NCBI GenBank assembly: GCA_025449935.1
Contig: JANWIJ010000042.1
Span: 1 to 64,000, forward strand
DNA length: 64,000 nucleotides
Reading direction: 5' to 3'
Source of the DNA: Chitinophagaceae bacterium
GTDB taxonomy: Bacteria; Bacteroidota; Bacteroidia; Chitinophagales; Chitinophagaceae
In this document: piece after piece, positions 17,822 through 26,781 of the stretch
How positions within the stretch are numbered: the first letter of the stretch is position 1
How the letters are laid out: the number at the start of each line of letters is the position of its first letter
The notes under the pieces: generated by a model
What the model was told of the DNA's origin: nothing
Seen by the model: the letters and a program-made list of their open reading frames with translations, nothing else
Databases searched by the model: none
Made by a program: the position numbers and the translations under genes

Positions 17822-18970
17822 ATGATCCTGCATGATGTCAGCCTGTACGGTAAGCAAGGATTTCATCACATCCATATTAGTAAAGGCAAAATAGCAGTAA
17901 TTACCGCCGACAGGAGTAAACTCAGCCATATTTCCGCAGATGACCGGGTTGAATTAAATGGCGCTATGGCCCTGCCCGGGTTTATTAATTCACATGATCA
18001 CCTTGATTTTAATTTGTTCCCGCAATTGCGGAACAGGATTTACAGGAACTATACGGAGTGGGGACCTGATATTCAACTTATCAACAAGGATATTATACAA
18101 CAGGTGCAGAAAATTCCGCGATCACTCCGGGTCAGCTGGGGAATTTATAAGAATCTTCTCAATGGATTTACCACGGTAGTCAACCATGGCGAAAGATTAA
18201 CTGTCAGAGGGGAACTGATTACTGTTTTCCAGGAGTGCAATTCCCTTCATTCCCCGGCTTTTGAAAAGGGATGGAAGTGGAAACTGAATAACCCCTTTAA
18301 AACCGGGCAGCCGATGGTCATGCATACGGGTGAAGGCACGGATGCCGGGGCCAAATCTGAAATTGATGAAGTGATCGCGGGGAATATCATAAAGAAAAGG
18401 ATGGTGGCCGTCCATGGCGTTGCCATGAATGAAGAGCAGGCTGGGTATTTTGAAGGATTGGTGTGGTGTCCTGCCTCTAATTATTTTTTACTGGATGAAA
18501 CGGCGGACATCAGAAAATTAAAAACCAAAACCAACGTTGTTTTTGGAACAGATTCCACGCTGACAGCTCCCTGGAACGCCTGGGAGCATTTCCGGCAGGC
18601 GATCCATAGTGATATGGTGAAAGAAAAGGAGTTGCTTGACATGCTGACCAGTAACCCGGCCAGGCTATGGAGGATGAATGATTGCGGGGAACTCGGTGAA
18701 CAAAAGTCAGCGGACATACTTGTAGTCAAAAATACCGGCAACCTGTTCAGCCTGGACCCGGGGGATATCCAGCTGGTAATGCACAAAGGCAATATCAGGC
18801 TCATAGACGACCATATCGCCAATCGTCTGAACAGTCCTTTAAAAGACTTTAGCCGGGTAATGATAAATGATTATGTCAGGCGTGTACAGGGAGACCTGGC
18901 GTTATTGACCCATGAAGTGAAAAAATATTTTCCTGCTGCCTCTATTCCATTTTCTGTTGACAATGAGTAA
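17822..18970 (+). CDS. Amidohydrolase-superfamily metal-dependent hydrolase
   Basis: 382 residues. The N-terminal beta-sandwich leads into the metal ligand motif H-x-H (H58, H60 in FINSHDHLDFN). Further ligand candidates are in MVMHTGEGTDAG, VAVHGVAMNEEQ and the catalytic Asp in FGTDSTLTAPWN. The pattern resembles the chlorohydrolase/ATZ and cytosine-deaminase-like branch, which hydrolyses C-N or C-Cl bonds on rings. The substrate is unknown. It follows a methyltransferase and overlaps a glycosyltransferase by eight bases, an odd partner for polysaccharide genes. Confidence 0.8.
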   Translation: MILHDVSLYGKQGFHHIHISKGKIAVITADRSKLSHISADDRVELNGAMALPGFINSHDHLDFNLFPQLRNRIYRNYTEWGPDIQLINKDIIQQVQKIPRSLRVSWGIYKNLLNGFTTVVNHGERLTVRGELITVFQECNSLHSPAFEKGWKWKLNNPFKTGQPMVMHTGEGTDAGAKSEIDEVIAGNIIKKRMVAVHGVAMNEEQAGYFEGLVWCPASNYFLLDETADIRKLKTKTNVVFGTDSTLTAPWNAWEHFRQAIHSDMVKEKELLDMLTSNPARLWRMNDCGELGEQKSADILVVKNTGNLFSLDPGDIQLVMHKGNIRLIDDHIANRLNSPLKDFSRVMINDYVRRVQGDLALLTHEVKKYFPAASIPFSVDNE

Positions 18971-20081
18971 CAAAATTAAATTCATCGACCTGAATTATTA
19001 TTATCACTCAGCGTTTACAGCTCCGGGAGAAGCCATCCTTAAACACGAACCATCCAATTTGTTCGCAACCCCGTTGACCCGTAAAGCATCCATTGTACTG
19101 GTAAAGCATATTAACTATACAGGGAAGCAGCATGCCGGCGGGGTCAGCTATCAATTTTTCAGAAGTAAGAATAAGTTTCTTCATATTCCTTTTGCTACTC
19201 ACCGGTTCATCAAAAAGGAAAAGCCAGACATGGTGCTGGTACAGGGATTGATCTTCCCCCTAAAGGTTATTGCCCTGCGAATGAAACTGGGCAAACATTG
19301 TAAAATTGTATTACAGCACCAGGGAGAAAGACCCTTCCGGCGGAAAATCATTTTTCAGAAAATGGCGGATAAGTTTGTCGATGGTTATTTTTTCACGGCC
19401 CGGGGAAATACAAACGAATGGATAAACGCGGGTGTGATCCGGGGTAAATCAAAATGTTATGAAATACCTGACGCGTCCACGCTTTTCTGCAGGCAGGAGA
19501 AAGCGGTTTGCCGGCAGCGGACAGGAATGACAGGAGCACTTAATTTTTTATGGGTAAGCCGTTTAAATGAAAACAAAGATCCCTTTACCGTATTATCCGG
19601 ATTCGAAAAATATTTTGCCGGTCACCCAACGGCGAAATTATACATGATCTACAGCGAAGAACCATTACTGGAGCAAGTGAAAGAACGCATTCTTAAAAGC
19701 CCTACACTAAAGGACAGGGTTATCCTTGTTGGAAGAGTTCGCCATGACCAACTGCAGGATTGGTACAGTGCCGCCGATTATTATGTATCAGGGAGCCGGC
19801 GGGAGGGTGGAGGCTACGCTCTCACGGAGGCAATGGCCTGTGGCTGTATTCCTGTCGTGTCCAATATTCCTCCATTTATGAAATCGATTGATAACGGCAG
19901 GGCGGGGTATTATTACCCCGCAGGAGATAGCGATGCATTGTTCCAGGTCCTGGCAGGGCTTGACCCCGGAAGACAACAGGAAATGTCGTTGGCCGCACAG
20001 ACACAGTTTAGAAATCATTTATCTCCCCCGGCTATTGCTGATAAGATTTTTGCTGCTTTCGAGGATTTAAAGCTCAAATAA
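18963..20081 (+). CDS. GT4-type glycosyltransferase
   Basis: 372 residues from ATG 18963; the ORF track begins two codons earlier at TTG. It is a two-domain GT-B protein. The C-terminal half shows LWVSRLNENKDPFTVL, then the donor-site signature SRREGGGYALTEAMACGCIPVVS (E-x7-E type), typical of retaining GT4 enzymes using nucleotide sugars. It overlaps the amidohydrolase gene by eight bases and, at its 3' end, the convergent glycosyltransferase by 15 bases. Confidence 0.85.
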   Translation: MSNKIKFIDLNYYYHSAFTAPGEAILKHEPSNLFATPLTRKASIVLVKHINYTGKQHAGGVSYQFFRSKNKFLHIPFATHRFIKKEKPDMVLVQGLIFPLKVIALRMKLGKHCKIVLQHQGERPFRRKIIFQKMADKFVDGYFFTARGNTNEWINAGVIRGKSKCYEIPDASTLFCRQEKAVCRQRTGMTGALNFLWVSRLNENKDPFTVLSGFEKYFAGHPTAKLYMIYSEEPLLEQVKERILKSPTLKDRVILVGRVRHDQLQDWYSAADYYVSGSRREGGGYALTEAMACGCIPVVSNIPPFMKSIDNGRAGYYYPAGDSDALFQVLAGLDPGRQQEMSLAAQTQFRNHLSPPAIADKIFAAFEDLKLK

Positions 20082-21122
20082 TTTCATGATCTTCCTGCTG
20101 GTTTCACCGATAGTATAAGGATAGCCGGGTGTATGGTCCGGGTTTGTATTTAATAGAGATAAAGTTTTTTCCACCATCTTTTCCGGGTTTTGCACGATAT
20201 GCCATTTTTCAATCCTTTCTTTCATTGGTTGGTGAAAACTGATAACATGGGCGCCGGCGGCAAGTGCTTCCAGGCACGCTATACCAAAACCTTCATAGGA
20301 AGAAGGATGAAGAAAAATTTTGCTTCTCATCATCAATGCCAATACTTCGGGGTGTTTTTTTTCACCGGCAAGCAGTATATTTTCCTGTAAGTCGTATGCC
20401 CGGATCAGTGAATTTAATTTCCCCGATTCAGGGCCTTTGCCAAGGAGGATCATCCTGACGGCAGGAAATGATTTTTTTACTTCTTTAATCACCTCTATAC
20501 ACAGATGATACCGTTTCAGGGGAATTAATGAACCGGCCGCCAGGATATCAATATTTCTCTCCTGGTCAGCCCCATGAAATCGCGCTGGCTCCACACCAAT
20601 GGGAATGACATGCCCTGTCTTTATTGCATGATTCCTGTCAAGCTCTTCAGCGATAAAATCTGAGAGACTGATCAGTGCTGCACCAGTGGACCCGGATCTT
20701 TTTATATAATGGTTTTCTTTTTTGGCGTCCTGTCCCATTAACCAACCATAATGTCTTATCCCGTTTTTTTTAGCCCACCGGGTCCCAACCAGTGTACATT
20801 CGCCACCCCAAAAACTCAAAACACCGACAATGTTATTTTCTTTTTTTAACTGGTTGAGTTTTTTTCTTACCCGTTGCCACAGCAGTAACCTTGGTAAACC
20901 ACCTTTATTTTTCCCGGCAAAAGCATACACGGTGTTATTGTTCCAACAATATGCCGACCGGGAGAAAGGATATTGAAAACAAAGGATAAGCACCCGGAGA
21001 AGCGGAAATTGCCTGTTGAGATCCTTAATAAAAGATTGCTGCGCGGGCAGGCAGGTGCTGTCTGATTCATCTTTTGGAAAACCGGGGATCAGTATGACCA
21101 GGGCGGGCTCATTTTTCATCAA
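20067..21122 (-). CDS. GT4-type glycosyltransferase
   Basis: 351 residues, GT-B fold, last gene of the long minus-strand polysaccharide operon. The donor-binding C-terminal domain contains AAGSLIPLKRYHLCIEV and HPSSYEGFGIACLEALAAGAHVIS, the retaining GT4 signature. It overlaps the upstream ABC transporter gene by 14 bases. The acceptor and sugar are unknown. Confidence 0.87.
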   Translation of the reverse strand: MMKNEPALVILIPGFPKDESDSTCLPAQQSFIKDLNRQFPLLRVLILCFQYPFSRSAYCWNNNTVYAFAGKNKGGLPRLLLWQRVRKKLNQLKKENNIVGVLSFWGGECTLVGTRWAKKNGIRHYGWLMGQDAKKENHYIKRSGSTGAALISLSDFIAEELDRNHAIKTGHVIPIGVEPARFHGADQERNIDILAAGSLIPLKRYHLCIEVIKEVKKSFPAVRMILLGKGPESGKLNSLIRAYDLQENILLAGEKKHPEVLALMMRSKIFLHPSSYEGFGIACLEALAAGAHVISFHQPMKERIEKWHIVQNPEKMVEKTLSLLNTNPDHTPGYPYTIGETSRKIMKLFEL

Positions 21123-22773
21123 GCGAAATAATTTTATTACAGAAGGAAAGACTCTCCTGGTTATGCGTAATCAGCAGTACGGTTTTACCCCCTGAGGCGA
21201 GTTCACGGAAATGATTCAGCAACCTGTCTTCCGACACCCGGTCGAGTTCATTAAAAGGCTCATCCAGGATTACCAGGTCAGCATCCTTGTACAAAGCCCT
21301 GGCCAGTATAACGCGTTGCCGCTGGCCCCCGCTTAAATTTTTGCCGTTCTCGGAAAGAATGGTGTCAATACCCTCAGGATGCTCTGCGGCTAAACTGTCC
21401 ACGCCAGTGATTTTTATTACCTTGGCCAGCCTTTCCTTTTCATGATTTTCCTGGAGCGTGATATTGTTTCTTACTGAATCATGTATAAAAAATGATTGTT
21501 GTTTGATATAGGAAATTCTTGACCAGTATCCCTGCCGTTCGTGCATTCCTGTTACAGCGTTGTTGAAGGAAACCACCCCTGCATCTGGTTCGAGGAAGCC
21601 CAGCAGTAAATTGATTACCGTGGTCTTCCCTTTTCCTGACAACCCGGTTAGCCCCGCGAAATCTCCCCGTTTAAGTGTCATGTTGAAATTACTCAATATA
21701 CTCTCCTGTTTATACCCGAAACTTACTCCCGAAAGCTCCAGCAGATCAATGGGCAAATTATTTTGAGGAACAGGGGATGGGCTATCCTTTTGCCCGGCAA
21801 GCAGGTCGTTAACCGTAAAGGAATATGTTTTCACCTGTTCCGTGCTGTTGAGTATCCTTACTATTCCCGGAATGATCTTGTAAGCGGCCGCCATGAAACC
21901 ACCGATTAATAATACCTGGATTGAATCAACCCCGGATATAAATGAATTAAAAACTATCAACAGGAAAAGTCCCAGGATGGCAAACACTTCGATCAGTCGT
22001 GCCGGCAGATTTTGCATGACCTGGTGCTCCGATAAACCGGCATTGAATTTTCCCTGGAAATACTGGTAGCGGTCAATAAAAAAGTCTTTCCGGTGATAGA
22101 GATTGCTTTCGATATAACCCGAGAGGGCTTCCTGGAGATACTGGATAGATTTTTCCCTGTTCTTTTTCCCTGATTTTCGAAGTGCTGCCAGCCTTTTGCG
22201 GGTTATATAAGCTGTCACAATAGCCGGTGGCAGCAGCATTAAAAAAAGCAGCGTAAACAAAAGCGTATTAAAGAAAAGAATCGGGATAATGGTGAGGACA
22301 ATCAAAACCGAGTTACAGATAACCTGGTGTACGCCCCGTAATACGTAATGACTGAATTCCACAGGCTGCTGGCTGATCTTTCTTACATGAATGGAAGAAT
22401 CAATATTGACGTAATCAAAATAACTTCCGTCAAGGTACGAGGCCAGGTTTTTTTTTGAAATCCTGGAAGCTACTTCATAGACAAATCCAAACTGCATCCG
22501 GAATACCAGGAACCCAAACCAATTTTTCAAAGCAAACAACAGCAGGAAGGCGCTGATCAGGAGAAGCGGGTAGCGGTTAAATACATCAGCAATACCTGGT
22601 GGCAGGGTGGTTGCCGCATAGGTTTTTGTATAATAGCCGACAACAAAGACCAGCAATACCAGGAAGGAAATATCAAGGATGCTGGTCAGGATGTCAAAAA
22701 AAATTAGCCGGGCAAATTTCCTTTTTTCTTTCACCGTAAGCACCAAAGCAATATTGTTTAACAGGCGTTTCAA
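21109..22773 (-). CDS. ABC exporter half-transporter (permease fused to ATPase)
   Basis: 554 residues. About six membrane segments (residues 20-320) are fused to a nucleotide-binding domain with Walker A GLSGKGKTT, ABC signature LSGGQRQRV, Walker B LVILDEP and a switch His in LLITHN. The layout matches MsbA/PglK-type flippases that move lipid-linked glycans. Its placement inside the glycosyltransferase operon, beside a Wzx flippase, suggests export of a lipid-linked oligosaccharide. It overlaps both neighbours by 4-14 bases. Confidence 0.88.
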   Translation of the reverse strand: MKRLLNNIALVLTVKEKRKFARLIFFDILTSILDISFLVLLVFVVGYYTKTYAATTLPPGIADVFNRYPLLLISAFLLLFALKNWFGFLVFRMQFGFVYEVASRISKKNLASYLDGSYFDYVNIDSSIHVRKISQQPVEFSHYVLRGVHQVICNSVLIVLTIIPILFFNTLLFTLLFLMLLPPAIVTAYITRKRLAALRKSGKKNREKSIQYLQEALSGYIESNLYHRKDFFIDRYQYFQGKFNAGLSEHQVMQNLPARLIEVFAILGLFLLIVFNSFISGVDSIQVLLIGGFMAAAYKIIPGIVRILNSTEQVKTYSFTVNDLLAGQKDSPSPVPQNNLPIDLLELSGVSFGYKQESILSNFNMTLKRGDFAGLTGLSGKGKTTVINLLLGFLEPDAGVVSFNNAVTGMHERQGYWSRISYIKQQSFFIHDSVRNNITLQENHEKERLAKVIKITGVDSLAAEHPEGIDTILSENGKNLSGGQRQRVILARALYKDADLVILDEPFNELDRVSEDRLLNHFRELASGGKTVLLITHNQESLSFCNKIISLDEK

Positions 22774-23711
22774 TTTTGCGGGGTTGTTTTAAGTAAAGGC
22801 CCCGGTACCGGGAAATAGGCTTTGCAGGAACGGTATAATGCCGATATCCAATGCCGCCAGTTGTCATTCCCCATGGCTTTTCTTAATTGCGTCCATGCAA
22901 TCCGATGATCCCCGGCCGCCGAACGTTTAACGGCTGCCTCTGCCAGCAGGTAGGCCAGGCGCTGCCGGGCTATTTTCCTGAGCCTGGGGTCGGTTTGTGT
23001 TTCAAGAAACATCCTGTACGGCACCGAACTTCTTTCATGGGCATTCTCAAGAGTATTCGTAATTCTTCCCGGGTGATCAAAAATATTTACTAATAAATCA
23101 GGCAGGGCAACGACCTCTTCTTTCAGGGACAGGCGCAATGCAAACTCGTAGTCTCCACGGAAGTAAAGTCTTTCATCAGTACTGAAGCCACCGCTTTCTT
23201 CAAATAAATTTCTTTCAACAAGTAAGGTGCAAATAACAACCGCCACCTCGTTGGTCAGCAATTGCGCTGTAACCTGGCCGGAAACCGGACGGAACGTTCC
23301 TGCTTTGGCGGGAATCATTTTCCCGGAATCATCTACCAGTTCAAACCGGCCATAGCACCATCGTCTGGCTGTTTCCTTTAATGCATTCACCTGGAGTTCC
23401 AGTTTGCGGGGGAGCCAGGTATCATCGGAGTCAAGAAAAGCGACCCATTCACCTTTTCCAGCCTTTACGCCTGCGTTTCTGACTTTACCAATATGGCCCG
23501 TATGGGCCAATTCAAGGAACCGGATCCTCGGATCATTTATCGAAAGCACGGCCTCCTTTGTTTTATCTGCAGATCCATCATCCGCGATAAGCAATTCAAG
23601 GTTTGAATAAGTTTGGGAAAGTACAGAATCAATCGCCCGGATGACCAGCGCTGCCCTGTTGTACGTTGGAATTACCACCGTAATAAGCGGGTATGTATCA
23701 ACTTTCTCCAA
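22770..23711 (-). CDS. GT2-family glycosyltransferase
   Basis: 313 residues. GT-A fold with PLITVVIPTYNRA at the N-terminus, the ADDGSADKT nucleotide-binding motif and LDSDDTW (D-x-D metal site). An inverting transferase is expected. The C-terminal helical region may bind the acceptor lipid-sugar. It overlaps the ABC transporter gene by four bases and the upstream GT2 gene by 14 bases. Confidence 0.88.
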   Translation of the reverse strand: MEKVDTYPLITVVIPTYNRAALVIRAIDSVLSQTYSNLELLIADDGSADKTKEAVLSINDPRIRFLELAHTGHIGKVRNAGVKAGKGEWVAFLDSDDTWLPRKLELQVNALKETARRWCYGRFELVDDSGKMIPAKAGTFRPVSGQVTAQLLTNEVAVVICTLLVERNLFEESGGFSTDERLYFRGDYEFALRLSLKEEVVALPDLLVNIFDHPGRITNTLENAHERSSVPYRMFLETQTDPRLRKIARQRLAYLLAEAAVKRSAAGDHRIAWTQLRKAMGNDNWRHWISALYRSCKAYFPVPGPLLKTTPQN

Positions 23712-24519
23712 TGGCGGTTTTTGTACCGGGTACAGCGGGTTTTGCGAATGCTGCTATCGGGTATTGTTTGGATCGTTGTAACCTGTACAATTTGCTGTAT
23801 TTCTGGAAAACCTGGTGGGACGTATGAATGGCGATGGAAAAGCCATCAAAACCGTCTAAAAAACCAAGCCGTAAAAAAAAACCGTTAATAAAAGCCCATG
23901 CCGGATGCAACAGCATTTTAAACCAGGAGCTTTTCATTCCTTTAGCGTACAAAGAGGAAGCAGCAATCGAACTCAGCCTGTTGTTTTGCCATACCAGGTC
24001 TTCAACCGAGCTGAAGGAGTAATGCAGGATATCTCCTTCAAGAGGATACGCCAGAAAATTTTCCTCCAGGCTGATCTTATCGTGCGGATTTAACCCGCCC
24101 CATCGGGCAACTGTCCTGTCAAACAAACGAATTTTTTTGTCCGGGTACCATAACCCATGACGGATAAACCGCCCGCAGAAATTTGTACAGCGGTTCATGA
24201 CATATGCCCGGTGAGAAAAAGTTTTTTTGGCCTCCTGGATTGAAGCGATCAGTTTTTGATCCAACGACTCGTCCGCATCAAGGCTGAGAATATAATTGTG
24301 GGATGCCAGTTTCATGGCATAATTCTTTTGACCTATATAACCCCTGAATTTTTCCTGGTGAACGATGGCGCCATAACTGCGGGCGATATCTACTGTCCGG
24401 TCTGTTGAAAATGAGTCTAAAACAATGATCTCGTCCGCGATTGCTTTCACTGAACGGATACAGCGCTCAATATTTTGCTCTTCATTAAAGGTTATTATAG
24501 CAACGGATAAAGGATGCAT
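23698..24519 (-). CDS. GT2-family glycosyltransferase (WaaE/KdtX-like)
   Basis: 273 residues. It begins LSVAIITFNEEQNIERCI and carries the short SFSTDRTVDIA and SLDADESL (D-x-D) motifs, the pattern of the LPS core glucosyltransferase WaaE/KdtX group. A membrane-proximal hydrophobic stretch near the C-terminus (LHPAWAFINGFFLRLGFLDG) is common in that group. Its start abuts the stop of the polymerase/ligase gene by one base. Confidence 0.87.
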   Translation of the reverse strand: MHPLSVAIITFNEEQNIERCIRSVKAIADEIIVLDSFSTDRTVDIARSYGAIVHQEKFRGYIGQKNYAMKLASHNYILSLDADESLDQKLIASIQEAKKTFSHRAYVMNRCTNFCGRFIRHGLWYPDKKIRLFDRTVARWGGLNPHDKISLEENFLAYPLEGDILHYSFSSVEDLVWQNNRLSSIAASSLYAKGMKSSWFKMLLHPAWAFINGFFLRLGFLDGFDGFSIAIHTSHQVFQKYSKLYRLQRSKQYPIAAFAKPAVPGTKTAIGES

Positions 24520-25820
24520 CAGCAGACGGGTTTAAGTTCAGGAGCATTTGATCTTTTTAATCGTTGAAAAGACCTTAAAGGTTGACCTGCGAGCCAAAAA
24601 AAGGAAAAGAAAAAAGCATAAAAGAATATCCCTTTGTTGACGTCCAGTATATTCTCCGAGAATGAGACCGTAACCACCAGCACCAGGAAGGAAAAGAAAA
24701 CAGGATCCCGTCTTTTGATGGCTGCCAGGAACCCCACAGCGAGGCTCAGTAAAAACAGGAGCAGTCCGAACAAGCCGGTCTTTAACCAGATACTGAGATA
24801 TTGATTATGGGCATTTAGTTCTTTCAGGTAGGAATTAAACAGTTTATTCTCATAATATCTTTCTTTTAAAAGGCGTTTTTCCGAACCGCTTCCATGACCC
24901 AAGATGGGAGATTCCCTTATGAGCTGGAAGGCACAGCGCCAGCGCTCGATGCGGGGTTCGCGGTTGTCCGGCTCAACAGCGGCAGGAGTGAGCTCATTCC
25001 TGAAATCCGTGATATACCTTTTCTGGAAAGATTCAATCCGTGTAATAAGCAGGAGTACCATCAATCCGGCAGCTACAGCAATCATGATTAACCGGTATTT
25101 TTTAATTTTTCCCGCGGGGAGGAAGAACAGGCTTGCCAGGGTAAAGAATGGAATCGCGATGAATACAGATCTTGAAGCAAGCTGGATGAGCCCGGCAACC
25201 AGGACAACCACGGCCGCGAAATAAACGAGAGATTTTTTCCTGTTTTTTTCCTCCAGGAAAAAGATCATGAACGCTGAGAGAGATAACGCGACATACATGG
25301 CCAGGTAAGTGGCATGAATTTGGAGCGGCTCTGAAGAGTTATGATTGATAAAGTAGGAAGAAAATAACGAAGAAAGTCCCATCCCGTTACGGCTAATGAT
25401 CCGGAGGGCGTCTGCAAAAAGGTAGAGGATTATGATGACACAGGTTATTCCAAAGAATTGCAGGAGTTTTCTTTTATACCTGCTGATATCCAGGTCTGAA
25501 AGGACCAAAATGACCGGGAATAACAGAATGACCAACTGGCGTTGCAGATCTTTAAAGGCTTCGTTTTTATCTGCTGACCAGATCATCCCAACTATATTCA
25601 CCAGGAAGACCGATGTTAGTATTAATATATCGGGGCTCCAGATGCCACGCAGACTATTTTTCCTGGTATGAATTAGGGTATGTAATATGAAACTGATCAG
25701 AACCAGCTGGCAATAAAACCGGTCAAACGGGAGCGTTACTACGAAGGCAGCCAGGTGACAGAAGCCTATCCTGTTTTCTGGTGAGTCTTGCATGGAATGG
25801 AAATCAGCCATGGGTGCCAT
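24519..25820 (-). CDS. O-antigen ligase/polymerase-type membrane protein (Wzy_C domain)
   Basis: 433 residues with about 11-12 membrane segments. The diagnostic large periplasmic loop contains ESPILGHGSGSEKRLL followed by ELNAHNQYLSIWLKTGLFG, the Wzy_C (O-antigen ligase) signature. It either polymerises repeat units or ligates the glycan to lipid A or another acceptor; sequence alone does not separate these. A second polymerase-like protein lies two genes upstream, so one may be a ligase and the other a polymerase. Confidence 0.85.
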   Translation of the reverse strand: MAPMADFHSMQDSPENRIGFCHLAAFVVTLPFDRFYCQLVLISFILHTLIHTRKNSLRGIWSPDILILTSVFLVNIVGMIWSADKNEAFKDLQRQLVILLFPVILVLSDLDISRYKRKLLQFFGITCVIIILYLFADALRIISRNGMGLSSLFSSYFINHNSSEPLQIHATYLAMYVALSLSAFMIFFLEEKNRKKSLVYFAAVVVLVAGLIQLASRSVFIAIPFFTLASLFFLPAGKIKKYRLIMIAVAAGLMVLLLITRIESFQKRYITDFRNELTPAAVEPDNREPRIERWRCAFQLIRESPILGHGSGSEKRLLKERYYENKLFNSYLKELNAHNQYLSIWLKTGLFGLLLFLLSLAVGFLAAIKRRDPVFFSFLVLVVTVSFSENILDVNKGIFFYAFFFSFFWLAGQPLRSFQRLKRSNAPELKPVC

Positions 25821-26781
25821 TGTTTAGATCCGGGTTACTTGTTTTCTTATGGAGCCAGGCGATAAAAAATTTTGGGAAAAAACTCAGTATGTATAAAGCA
25901 TAATTATCCAGTCTGAACGGGTAGATCCGTATCGCTTTTCCGAGGTGATTCCTGGCCACTGGTGGCTGGTAGTTATTGACCAGGAACTTCTTTCCGCAAA
26001 GTGTATAATAAGCCCCCTCTTTTACTTTCTTATGATCCTGTTTGTGAACGATCTGATGAAGGATCTCGCTTTCTTCCCGGGTAATACCACCTTTTCGTAT
26101 GCAGGCATATTTTAGCCGGTTAAATGATTTTCCCCGGCGCTTTTCATCCATGGTTACAGAGCCCGGGTGAAAACGATGCCTGATTAATGGCTCCCGCAGG
26201 TTAACCAGCTTGCCGGTTGAAAAAAAGGATGTCCAGAAAAGATGATCTTCAAAATGGATGGCCCCGCGCGGGTAACCTCCCAACGCCAACGCAACTTCTT
26301 TTTTGTAAAAAACCGTCGGGTGATCAAACGGGCTGGCATAATTTATCAGGTTAGTTAATTCTTCATGCCGGCAGGCAGGAGGATCCCACCTGAAAATAAA
26401 GTTGCCGTCCTGGTCAATATATTCACAGGCACTCCCAATCATGACATGATCGGGGTGCGTTTCCATGAATTTGTATTGTACCGACAGCCGCTCAGGATAA
26501 CAAATATCATCAGCATCAAAACGGGCAATATATTTTCCCGCCGCCAGCTCAAGTCCTTTATTGAGTGCACCGATCACGCCCATATTCTGTTGATTAAAAA
26601 GCCTGATCCGGGGGTCTGTGTAGGAATTTATGACCGATTCTGTATTGTCGGTTGAACCGTCATTAATGATGAGTAATTCAAAATCCGTAAAGGTTTGCGA
26701 TAAGACTGAATCGATCGCTTCCGCAATATATCTACCGGCATTAAAGGCTGGCATCAATACGGTAATGGCCGGTGCATTCAT
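25804..26781 (-). CDS. GT2-family glycosyltransferase
   Basis: 325 residues. N-terminal ITVLMPAFNAGRYI, the INDGSTDNT motif and the metal site FDADD identify an inverting GT-A transferase. HFEDHLFW is a likely catalytic-base region (ED-x). It overlaps the downstream ligase gene by 17 bases and the upstream membrane protein by four. The donor sugar is unknown. Confidence 0.88.
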   Translation of the reverse strand: MNAPAITVLMPAFNAGRYIAEAIDSVLSQTFTDFELLIINDGSTDNTESVINSYTDPRIRLFNQQNMGVIGALNKGLELAAGKYIARFDADDICYPERLSVQYKFMETHPDHVMIGSACEYIDQDGNFIFRWDPPACRHEELTNLINYASPFDHPTVFYKKEVALALGGYPRGAIHFEDHLFWTSFFSTGKLVNLREPLIRHRFHPGSVTMDEKRRGKSFNRLKYACIRKGGITREESEILHQIVHKQDHKKVKEGAYYTLCGKKFLVNNYQPPVARNHLGKAIRIYPFRLDNYALYILSFFPKFFIAWLHKKTSNPDLNNGTHG

